From: an uncultured Bacteroides sp.
GTDB taxonomy: Bacteria > Bacteroidota > Bacteroidia > Bacteroidales > Bacteroidaceae
Direction of reading: 5' to 3'
Assembly (NCBI RefSeq): GCF_963678425.1
Contig: NZ_OY782855.1
Location: forward strand, 1,984,001 to 2,048,000
DNA length: 64,000 nt
This document shows, piece by piece, positions 16,906 through 24,393 of the stretch. The notes beneath the pieces were generated by a model. It made no database searches and was not told the origin of the DNA. It worked only from the letters and a program-made list of their open reading frames with translations. Numbering within the stretch: the first letter of the stretch is position 1; every line of letters starts with the position of its first letter. The translations under genes were made by a program, and so were the position numbers.

Positions 16906-19179
16906 ATGAAGAGAATATTTTTTGCAATAGCATGCTTATTTGTATTATCTCTTTCTGCGGCAAATAAGCCGGCAGCAGTGAGATGGAAAAGCTTTAGTGG
17001 CGATAAGCACATTGAGTATAGAGTTGATTCTTTACTGAAACTGATGACTTTGGACGAAAAGATTGGTCAGATGACTCAGTTCTCATGTAACTGGGGAATA
17101 ACAGGACCGGTTATGGCTGATGATTTTATGCCATATCTTAAACAAGGGCTGGTGGGGAGTGTATTTAATGCTTCTAAAGTCAATGGAGTTCGTCAGTTAC
17201 AAAAGATGGCTATTGAATCATCAAGATTACATATTCCTATTTTATTTGGACTTGATGTTATTCATGGTTATAACACGGTATTCCCTATACCACTGGCCGA
17301 AGCTTGTTCCTGGGACCTTGATATGATGAAAAAGACAGCTGCAATTGCGGCTCAGGAGGCTGCTTCCGATGGTATTAACTGGACATTTGCTCCAATGGTC
17401 GATATTGCGCGTGATGCTCGTTGGGGACGTGTAATGGAAGGTGCTGGTGAAGATCCGTATTTAGGTAGCTTGATAGCTAAAGCCCGCGTAGAAGGATTTC
17501 AGGGAGGAAACGACTGGCGCTCATTGCACAACTTGAATACGATACTTGCTTGCTGCAAGCACTTCGCTGCTTATGGGGCAGCTGAGTCTGGCAAGGATTA
17601 TAATTCTGCCGAGCTTTCAGAAAATACATTGAGAAACTTTTATCTGCCTCCTTATGAAGCTGCACAAAAAGCAGGGGTAGCCACTTATATGGCCTCTTTT
17701 AATGAAATAGGTGGAGTTCCAAGTACTGCCAGCCATTTTCTTATGACAGATGTTTTGCGTAAGGAGTGGGGATTTAAAGGTTTTGTGGTAACTGATTATA
17801 CAGGAATTAATGAACTGGTTGCCCATGGTGTTGCCAAAGATGAGAAACAAGCAGGTGAACTAGCTGTTAATGCTGGCATTGATATGGATATGACGGGTGC
17901 CGTATTTATTAAATATATGAAAAAGTCGGTTGCAGAAGGTAAAGTTTCAGTAGCGACAATTGACAATGCAGTTCGCCATATTCTTGAAATGAAGTTTATT
18001 CTTGGATTGTTTGATAATCCTTTCCGTTACCTGGACGAACAGCGTTCAAAAGATAATCAGATGCGTACGGAGTTTATGGAAACGGCTCGTCAGGCCTCTA
18101 CGCAGTCTGTAGTCTTATTGAAGAATGACAAGAATGTTTTTCCAATAGAAAAAGATAAGCCTCTCACTGTTGCTTTAATTGGTCCTTTCGTAAAGGACAG
18201 GATTAATCTGAATGGTGAATGGGCCGGATTAGGTGATCGTAATAAGAGCATCCCTCTTTATGATGCACTGCTCGAAAAATACAAGAATACTTCTGTTAAG
18301 TTTATCTATGCCGAAGGCTGTAACATAACAAAAACTAATCAGAATAAAATAGCTGAGGCTGTGGATGCTGCTTCTCAGGCAGATGTAGTTCTTGCTGCCA
18401 TGGGCGAAGATTTTAACTGGTCGGGTGAAGCAGCTTCACGTTCAAATATACAACTGCCGGAAGCTCAGATTGAAGTATTGAAAGCACTTAAAAATGCCGG
18501 CAAGCCTATAGGACTGCTTGTTATGAGTGGACGTCCTCTCGATCTTTCATGGGAAGATCAGAATATGAATGCTATTATGGAAGCCTGGTTCCTTGGCGTA
18601 CAATCCGGCAATGGACTGGCTGATGTAATTTCTGGAGATTACAATCCTTCGGGCCGATTGGTTATGTCTTTTCCGAGAAGTGTCGGTCAGTTGCCAATCT
18701 ACTATAACCATAAGAATACCGGTCGCCCGCTTTCTCCTCAGCATCCTGAAGAGGATTATAAATCAAAGTATATTGATTCGCCAAACTCACCGCTTTATCC
18801 TTTTGGCTTCGGGTTGAGTTATACTACTTTTACTATTGATAATGTAAAATTGAGTAAACCGTCTATAACCATGAATGATAAACTCATTGTTACAGCCGAT
18901 GTGCAGAATACCGGTAAGAGAGATGGTGAAAGCGTTGTTCAGCTTTATGTTCGCGACTTGGTGGGAAGTGTAACTCGTCCGGTTAAAGAACTGAAAGGGT
19001 TTGCTAAAGTGACACTGAAAGCAGGAGAGAAAAAACAGGTTAGCTTTACAATTACTGCAGACGATTTGGCCTTCTATGGATTGGATATGAAGAAGAAAGC
19101 TGAACCGGGTGACTTTAAACTTTGGGTTGGACAAAGTTCGGCCGACGAATCAAACGAGGCATTATTTATCTTGAAATAA
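16906..19179 (+). CDS. GH3 beta-glucosidase (BglX-like)
   Basis: Periplasmic exo-acting beta-glucosidase of 757 aa. A signal peptide (MKRIFFAIACLFVLSLSAA) precedes the (beta/alpha)8 domain, which has the substrate-binding pair in CCKHFAAYGAAESGKDYN and the nucleophile Asp297 in FVVTDYTGINEL. The second alpha/beta/alpha domain holds the likely acid/base Glu508 in WSGEAASRSNI, and a fibronectin-III-like domain closes the protein (about 650-757). In a cluster with GH144 it would release glucose from sophoro-oligosaccharides; a Bacteroides thetaiotaomicron GH3 with that specificity is known. General beta-glucosidase activity is the safe call. Confidence 0.92.
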   Translation: MKRIFFAIACLFVLSLSAANKPAAVRWKSFSGDKHIEYRVDSLLKLMTLDEKIGQMTQFSCNWGITGPVMADDFMPYLKQGLVGSVFNASKVNGVRQLQKMAIESSRLHIPILFGLDVIHGYNTVFPIPLAEACSWDLDMMKKTAAIAAQEAASDGINWTFAPMVDIARDARWGRVMEGAGEDPYLGSLIAKARVEGFQGGNDWRSLHNLNTILACCKHFAAYGAAESGKDYNSAELSENTLRNFYLPPYEAAQKAGVATYMASFNEIGGVPSTASHFLMTDVLRKEWGFKGFVVTDYTGINELVAHGVAKDEKQAGELAVNAGIDMDMTGAVFIKYMKKSVAEGKVSVATIDNAVRHILEMKFILGLFDNPFRYLDEQRSKDNQMRTEFMETARQASTQSVVLLKNDKNVFPIEKDKPLTVALIGPFVKDRINLNGEWAGLGDRNKSIPLYDALLEKYKNTSVKFIYAEGCNITKTNQNKIAEAVDAASQADVVLAAMGEDFNWSGEAASRSNIQLPEAQIEVLKALKNAGKPIGLLVMSGRPLDLSWEDQNMNAIMEAWFLGVQSGNGLADVISGDYNPSGRLVMSFPRSVGQLPIYYNHKNTGRPLSPQHPEEDYKSKYIDSPNSPLYPFGFGLSYTTFTIDNVKLSKPSITMNDKLIVTADVQNTGKRDGESVVQLYVRDLVGSVTRPVKELKGFAKVTLKAGEKKQVSFTITADDLAFYGLDMKKKAEPGDFKLWVGQSSADESNEALFILK

Positions 19180-19185
19180 AGAAGA

Positions 19186-19350
19186 ATGAAAGATATTCTA
19201 GTCTATCTGTTTTCCATTTTTACAGCGTGTGCAGGCATTATGCCTGTGCATGCTCAGGATATGCGGATGGGAACGTTTTTTAAGTTGGTTATCTGCTCTG
19301 ATTTTTTCTTATCATTCTCTTTTACAGTCCTACTTTTGAAAGTCCTTTGA
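19186..19350 (+). pseudogene. Truncated secreted-protein ORF at the end of the PUL
   Basis: Starts 6 bp after the GH3 stop with a good signal peptide (MKDILVYLFSIFTACAGIMP, then VHAQ|D), so it looks like a fifth operon gene. After about ten mature residues it becomes a low-complexity hydrophobic tail (54 aa in total), and its last 29 bp overlap the convergent thioredoxin-like gene. The best reading is the 5' end of a lost extracellular protein gene, joined to unrelated sequence by a deletion around 19280-19300. A genuine 54-aa secreted peptide cannot be excluded. Confidence 0.5.
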
Positions 19351-19897
19351 ATCTCTTACTCAGCAATTTGTACTGTTTTTCAGTTCCTCCCCGGATCACA
19401 TACTTTATTTTACCTTCTTTATCTATCAGTAAGCTCATTGGGGTAACAGAGATTCCTGTTTTACTAATAAAATTTATCGCATTGGGAAGTTGATGAAATA
19501 ATGAATGATTTTTCATTATTACCTTATCAACCTGTTCCTGGGTATTAAAGGTTACCGACAGGAAGTTTGCTTCCGGATATTTTTTAGTCAGCTCATTCAG
19601 CTTAGGAATTTCTTTTATACACGGTTCACTGTATATATGCCATATATTAATCAGTGTCACCTTACCTTTGATACTCTGACTCGTCCAAAGCTTGCCATCA
19701 GTATCAGTTAAAGCAAATTCGGGGCACGGTTTATCGCAAAGTTTATCTTCCAGAGTTTTATCGTATGCTTTTTGCATGGCTTTTGATTCTTTCAATTCAC
19801 CATTCTCCCCTACCTCGGCCGATTCATTATTCACCTGAATACAGTATGCAGCAGAGATGCTGCAGAAAGCCAATAATACACATAAAAACTTTTTCAT
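19322..19897 (-). CDS. Secreted thioredoxin-like (TlpA/ResA-fold) protein with incomplete active site
   Basis: A 191-aa periplasmic protein with a signal peptide (MKKFLCVLLAFCSISAAYC) and an AhpC/TSA-TlpA-type thioredoxin fold (FALTDTDGKLWTSQSIKGKV onward; cis-Pro region TGISVTPMSLLIDKEG). The expected W-C-x-x-C is replaced by Y-S-E-P-C, so the nucleophilic first Cys is a Ser and only the second Cys remains. A classical dithiol reductase mechanism is therefore unlikely. An upstream start at 19918 would overlap the preceding gene by 7 bp; MKKFLC at 19897 is chosen for its signal peptide. It follows the CyuA-like gene closely and may be in one operon with it. Confidence 0.8.
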   Translation of the reverse strand: MKKFLCVLLAFCSISAAYCIQVNNESAEVGENGELKESKAMQKAYDKTLEDKLCDKPCPEFALTDTDGKLWTSQSIKGKVTLINIWHIYSEPCIKEIPKLNELTKKYPEANFLSVTFNTQEQVDKVIMKNHSLFHQLPNAINFISKTGISVTPMSLLIDKEGKIKYVIRGGTEKQYKLLSKRFKGLSKVGL

Positions 19898-19911
19898 CAA
19901 AAATCTCAAGC

Positions 19912-21195
19912 TTAACATTTATTGGTCATAATCTGCAATACCAGCTTATCTGTTTCATTCATTCCTTCAGAACCGATAAGAGTCAGATTTCGGATACAAC
20001 GATCCACATCATTATCTATAATTCCTTCCACAGAAGTAACACATTTATTCTCCATCGCCATCATGGCAGAAAGAACAGCAGTAGAAACTCCGCTAGTCAG
20101 CTTCAGAGAGCAACTTGGCTTAGCTCCGTCACAAATCATTCCTGTTAGGTTGGCAATCATATTCTTTACGGCAAAACAAATTTGTTCAAACTCTCCGCCC
20201 ATAAGAAGAGTAATGCCGCAACTGGAACCGGTGGCAGCCACCACACATCCGCAAAGAGCAGAAAGACGTCCCAGACTTTGCTTAATATATATCACAGTAA
20301 GATGACTAAGCATCAATGCCCGCGTCAGTTCTTCTATACTTTTTTTATTTTCTTCCGCATAAACAACAACCGGCAAAGTAGCGGCAATTCCCTGATTTCC
20401 ACTTCCCGAATTACTCATTACCGGAATCATTGCACCAGCCATCCTGGCATCGCAAGCTGCAGATGTATAAGAAAGAATATGAGAAAAAATGCTGTCTCCC
20501 ATAATTTCCTTTTCATACTTTCCTTTCAATGTTCTCCCCAAAGCATGACCATACTCTCCTTTTAAAGATTTTTCGGCTGCTGCTTTATTGATTCTTGCGG
20601 TTTCAAGTATAAAGTTTATTTCTTCCAGAGGTGCGGTCATTGCAAAATCATAAACCTTTCGCATGGAAAGTTCGGGTTCTTCTTCCGTTTCATCCCCTTG
20701 AACCGCTTGCTGTTTATTAAGCAGAACATTTTCTCCCAAAGAGACATATACAAAGTTAGTATGCCCGCCAGAAATTATTGCTTTACTATTCTCTGCACCA
20801 GCTTCACAAATTACTTCTATATAAAGTTTCTCTGAAATATCTTCTTTAAGCAGAATATTGATTCGCTTTTCAGCTATCATCTGTTTTCCTTTTTTCAAGG
20901 CTTCCGGAGTACAGTCTCTTAGTACCTCAAGTTGATTTTCTGATTTACCAATCAACGCTCCCAACGCCACAGCAATAGGAAGTCCGATCATCTCTGTACC
21001 GGGAATCCCAACTCCCATGGCATTCTTTAATATATTGGCACTTAGATAAAGGGTTATTCTCTGGGGACATTTACCCAAAGTCTCACTTGCTTTTGCAACA
21101 GCCAGTGCAACTGCAATAGGTTCTGTACAACCAATAGCCGGAATAACTTCCCTGTTCACCAATGCTATAATCTGTTTTCTTTCTGCTTCAATCAT
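19912..21195 (-). CDS. CyuA/YhaM-like L-cysteine desulfidase (serine dehydratase-alpha family)
   Basis: A 427-aa cytoplasmic protein of the UPF0597/CyuA family, iron-sulphur enzymes that break L-cysteine into pyruvate, ammonia and sulphide. Cluster-ligand candidates are the Cys in GCTEPIAVALA and those in CDGAKPSCSLKL. Gly-rich stretches GVGIPGTEMIGLPIAVALGA and SNSGSGNQGIAATLPVV are typical. It was formerly annotated as a serine dehydratase-like protein, so L-serine is an alternative substrate. The thioredoxin-like gene follows closely. A -7 promoter element (TAATTTTG) lies 21 bp ahead of the start codon. Confidence 0.88.
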   Translation of the reverse strand: MIEAERKQIIALVNREVIPAIGCTEPIAVALAVAKASETLGKCPQRITLYLSANILKNAMGVGIPGTEMIGLPIAVALGALIGKSENQLEVLRDCTPEALKKGKQMIAEKRINILLKEDISEKLYIEVICEAGAENSKAIISGGHTNFVYVSLGENVLLNKQQAVQGDETEEEPELSMRKVYDFAMTAPLEEINFILETARINKAAAEKSLKGEYGHALGRTLKGKYEKEIMGDSIFSHILSYTSAACDARMAGAMIPVMSNSGSGNQGIAATLPVVVYAEENKKSIEELTRALMLSHLTVIYIKQSLGRLSALCGCVVAATGSSCGITLLMGGEFEQICFAVKNMIANLTGMICDGAKPSCSLKLTSGVSTAVLSAMMAMENKCVTSVEGIIDNDVDRCIRNLTLIGSEGMNETDKLVLQIMTNKC

Positions 21196-21215
21196 TGCTA
21201 TTTTATTTGTCGTGA

Positions 21216-21223
21216 CAAAATTA
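21216..21223 (-). promoter_or_regulatory. -7 element for the CyuA-like gene
   Basis: TAATTTTG on the minus strand, 20 bp upstream of the start codon; consensus TAnnTTTG. No matching -33 element is seen at the normal spacing. Confidence 0.5.
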
Positions 21224-21389
21224 CAAATAAAATCAGAGCTTAGTGGTTCACAAACTTATTTATTTAACAAGGAGCTATAGCTGTTAATAAAAACCTATTC
21301 AATAGAGAAATAAACAGTTAAACACACAAATCATCTGCACCATCTCCCACTAAAACGTTCAAAGGTCCTTGCAAAAAGGCTTTCAGATG

Positions 21390-21446
21390 GTAGCAGATAA
21401 AAATATTAAACTAATTATCTGCTACTAAACCCTGATTATCCGCTAC
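21390..21446. repeat. GTAGCAGATAA repeat cluster 1
   Basis: GTAGCAGATAA (21390-21400) faces its exact reverse complement at 21415-21425. A third degenerate inverted copy, TTATCCGCTAC, lies at 21436-21446. The same motif recurs near 24.2 kb and 35.6 kb, always between genes. Confidence 0.6.
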
Positions 21447-21649
21447 AGAATAGGACTCTTTACAGCATCATGATGTATGTTGTCGAAAATCCTTCGGTGA
21501 GGTATATTCAGCTTCTTAAAATTGCATCCGAAATGAATGACTTAAACTCCTCCTGCAAACTTTACCAAACGTTTTACTTTTTACCCTTGTATAACTTATA
21601 AATAATAAATTTTGCCTTATAAGCTAATCAATTTTGCAAAAAAATGTAA

Positions 21650-21739
21650 GTAAGCCCTCGAATGAAGACCCATGGGTTCTCGGCTGCAGACTGATGGGCA
21701 CTCATTCGAGGGCTTACGGGTTCACGGCTGCGGGCTTAC
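21650..21739. repeat. Composite palindromic (REP-like) element
   Basis: Exact 16-nt inverted arms (21650-21665 and 21702-21717, starting GTAAGCCCTCG) enclose a 36-bp centre containing ACCCATGGGT. A third inverted copy of GTAAGCCC lies at 21732-21739. GGGTTCTCGGCTGC in the centre (from 21674) is repeated as GGGTTCACGGCTGC (21718-21731). The G/C content is clearly above the flanks. No ORF is present. Confidence 0.7.
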
Positions 21740-21936
21740 TAATATCCTTTGTTTCTTCTGTTTAATAGAGGCGTAAGCGAAACCTATCATCCTCTGCTCT
21801 GATTGGTATTTCATTAATAGCTGCAAGGATGCTGTGTAAGTTGTTTTTCTGGCTAGCTAGATTAGATAATTCTAATGAGCAGACAGTCCGGGCGCATGGA
21901 GAGACTTTCTTGAAAGAATATTCCAGCCCCGCTGCT
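21740..21936. other. Intergenic, nothing recognised
   Basis: Together with 21224-21649 (apart from the repeats above) this makes about 740 bp without a gene. No RNA gene and no strong terminator for the minus-strand lipoprotein operon is visible. Confidence 0.4.
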
Positions 21937-22757
21937 TTAATATTCGTAAGTTAATTCAATGGCATTCTTTTCGGGAACAAATATTTTATAATCTTCGGGG
22001 GTGGCAACTCCGTTCTTCACTTTTATAATTCTTACTATGTTGGTATCATTTCGGGCTACAGGTACATTCCTAAAAGTCTGGTTCTCACCTTTTGCCACAA
22101 AAAGATCATAGCCACTGGAACTAACTCCATATTCAGTATTCAGCATCTTTTTTTCATCAGTTTTTGTTCCCCAAGGGAAAAATGTCCGTACTTCGAAATG
22201 GTCATATTGATGTGTTGGTTTGAAATTTTTCAATGTAACAGTGATATAGTCTTTGGCTGGTATATAAAGAGATACATCATATTGCATATTTCGTTTTAGC
22301 GAAATGATCGGATTATACGAATAAGAGGTCCCAGTTTCCGAAACCTGCTCTGGCAGGAAGTATTTATCCGGATCTAAATTCCTGAAGTCAATCTGTAATT
22401 CGAAATAAGAAGAAGACTGGCCTTCAAAAGATTCCACTTCGTTATCTTTAATATTAAAAGACATGTTGTAAGAACCATTTGCATCTGTTGTTGCTTTTCG
22501 CTTTAACCAAGAATAGTAACTAGCAAGCCATCGCGTTTCGACATATTTCAATTGTAATTCTACACCTTCCAAAGGAGCGTTGCCCGACGTAACAATATGC
22601 CCACTGATGGTTGATAACCGGGAGTACATATAATATCAGTGTCATCTTCTTCTTTTACGCAGCCTACAACTGCAAACAGAATGAATATAATAAATAACGT
22701 TTTTTTTATGATTAGATACTTTTGATTGAATGAAGTTATACTAAAATTATTTTTCAT
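21937..22757 (-). pseudogene. Lipoprotein with carboxypeptidase-regulatory-like domain, frameshifted
   Basis: Two overlapping frames make one protein. The first (start 22757) encodes a lipoprotein signal with lipobox VVGC (Cys33) and then KEEDDTDI. The second (stop at 21937) continues with TISGHIVTSGNAPLEGVELQ, a typical carboxypeptidase-regulatory-like (Ig-fold) start, and about 200 further residues rich in beta-strand-like Tyr/Phe patterns. The frame must change by one base near 22610-22630, where the minus strand reads TACTCCCGG. A lost base in the C or G run would explain it. The start overlaps the stop of the upstream gene by 11 bp, so the two were co-translated. A sequencing error is possible. 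Confidence 0.75.
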
Positions 22758-23733
22758 AGTTCAGCACTTTTGTCATAGGTTGTTCTTTATCGTACAAACC
22801 ATAGATGTACATTGCCGAGGAATAATCAAAAGTAAACTTGTCCAGATATTCAGAAGCTACTTTGATTTGCCTCCCTCCGTTAGCGCTTTCTTTAAATTCG
22901 AACCAGTATTTGCCCCGATCGGCTGTCGGGATATTGTCATTGGACAGTGTATGGAAAGTTGCAACCACCGCTTTTGCACCTAGGGTTGCCGGTATCGCTA
23001 CATCCCGGTTGGCTGAATACAGGTACAAACCTTTTTCTTTTGTTTCTTTGGCTGTGAGTGTTTTCCCTGTTGCAATAAAAAATGCAGATGGAATGTTTTC
23101 AACTCCTACGGTTAAACGGTAATCGTTACTATTCGGAATTTTATCGGCATCGGCAAATTCAAAAATAAGGTCGGTTGTCATTTTCTTTAAAAGTAAAAAT
23201 ACAGGTTTATTAACTCCATCGATTGTTGAAACTTCAAATTCAGTGGTTGCATAATGAACATAGTCATTCGGTATTTGCATCACTGCTTCATCATAATCTC
23301 TGGTCAAAGGTTCGAAAAATATTTGAGCATCCTTGCTGTTGGTAATCTGGAAATTTTTAAAAGCAACAAAAGTTATGTAGTATTTGCCCTCCGGTAATGA
23401 ATCACTCACAGAAGCAATATTATCAGTGGTTATATCTTGCAGTTTAGAAGGACTGATGCGTCCTATTTTTAAACAATGTTCGTCACTTTTCCGGTGAATG
23501 ACATAAAAAAGCATATTTACATCAGCCACTTCATAGTCTACATTAACCAGCACCTGACCGCTATTTGTGTCTGTTACCTTATATTTATATCCTAAAGCAA
23601 CATTAAACGTTGTTTTATATGTGGCAACAGAAGGAACAGGCTCTAGCCCTTTTTCATCATCTTTGCTACACGAAACAAAACAAATCGTGAAAAGAAATAA
23701 AAGAATTGTTCCTGATAAATTTATTATTTTCAT
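22747..23733 (-). CDS. Hypothetical lipoprotein, fimbrillin-like in appearance
   Basis: A 328-aa protein with a clear lipoprotein signal (lipobox FVSC, Cys22, followed by SKDDEKG). The rest is beta-rich without catalytic motifs, e.g. YKVTDTNSGQVLVNVDYEV and LPEGKYYITFVAFKNFQI. The latter resembles the strands of Mfa2/FimB-type fimbrial subunits and related Bacteroidales surface lipoproteins, but I do not recognise the family with certainty. It is the first gene of a two-gene operon with the frameshifted lipoprotein. MKIINLS at 23733 is preferred over the ATG at 23793, which lies upstream of the predicted transcript start. Confidence 0.75.
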   Translation of the reverse strand: MKIINLSGTILLFLFTICFVSCSKDDEKGLEPVPSVATYKTTFNVALGYKYKVTDTNSGQVLVNVDYEVADVNMLFYVIHRKSDEHCLKIGRISPSKLQDITTDNIASVSDSLPEGKYYITFVAFKNFQITNSKDAQIFFEPLTRDYDEAVMQIPNDYVHYATTEFEVSTIDGVNKPVFLLLKKMTTDLIFEFADADKIPNSNDYRLTVGVENIPSAFFIATGKTLTAKETKEKGLYLYSANRDVAIPATLGAKAVVATFHTLSNDNIPTADRGKYWFEFKESANGGRQIKVASEYLDKFTFDYSSAMYIYGLYDKEQPMTKVLNYEK

Positions 23734-23760
23734 GACTTTTCGTTTTTCGTTTATTTTGTT

Positions 23761-23790
23761 CAAATGTAGTGATATTTTTTTTATTTGCAA
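23761..23790 (-). promoter_or_regulatory. Promoter of the lipoprotein operon
   Basis: Minus-strand TTG (23788-23790), a 19-bp spacer and TACATTTG (23761-23768), 28 bp upstream of the chosen start codon. Confidence 0.75.
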
Positions 23791-24306
23791 CATAAGTTAT
23801 TTGTTTTGATTCTCATTTTTTTTAAAAGAATTTTATCCTTGGGTTTCCACACATTTATTAAACTGATTAATTTCAGTGCTTTACAAGCCTAACAAACAGC
23901 ATATACACTGCAAACTAACACCAACTTTCAGCAATTGATGACAAAATTATATTTTAAGGCATGTACAGTCGTGTATCTTTTTACAAACATGTTTAACTTT
24001 TATTACACCATTTTTATCAATATTACACAACAAAGAAAAATAGGATATTGAGATACAAAACTTTACATACAATAACAAAACTGTATAACTTTAAAAGCAT
24101 CTATTAACAATAACCGTGCAGTTACTAATACAATCCGTAATGCTCTACAATGTTAAAACTAGTAGCAGATAACAGATTCTAGTAGCAGATGATTTGTATA
24201 CAAAGTTTATCTGCCACCAAATTAGTCTATTAATTTACAGCACATTAAATCCTATTTAGTAGCAGGTAGCAGATAGGATTTTGTTTTTTCGTTAGAGTTG
24301 ACTAAT
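23791..24306. other. Intergenic region, no gene seen
   Basis: About 515 A/T-rich bp between the lipoprotein operon and the GH31 terminator. Apart from the repeat cluster at 24161-24280, no ORF, RNA gene or promoter is convincing. Confidence 0.5.
24161..24280. repeat. GTAGCAGATAA repeat cluster 2
   Basis: AGTAGCAGAT at 24161-24170 and again at 24181-24190 (20-bp period), the inverted form TTATCTGCCAC at 24207-24217, and GTAGCAGATA at 24266-24275. The last copy is enclosed by the inverted pair AATCCTAT/ATAGGATT (24248-24255 and 24273-24280). Confidence 0.6.
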
Positions 24307-24350
24307 AATAAAAAAAGGATGGTCAGTTACAAGTAAACCAACCACCCTTT
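24307..24350 (-). terminator. GH31 terminator
   Basis: A 14-bp minus-strand stem (24337-24350 with 24314-24327, three G-U pairs) followed by a run of Ts, 44 bp beyond the GH31 stop. Confidence 0.75.
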
Positions 24351-24393
24351 AATCTGAAAAACCTAACCAAACAGGCCTGTTCTACTGAATCAA

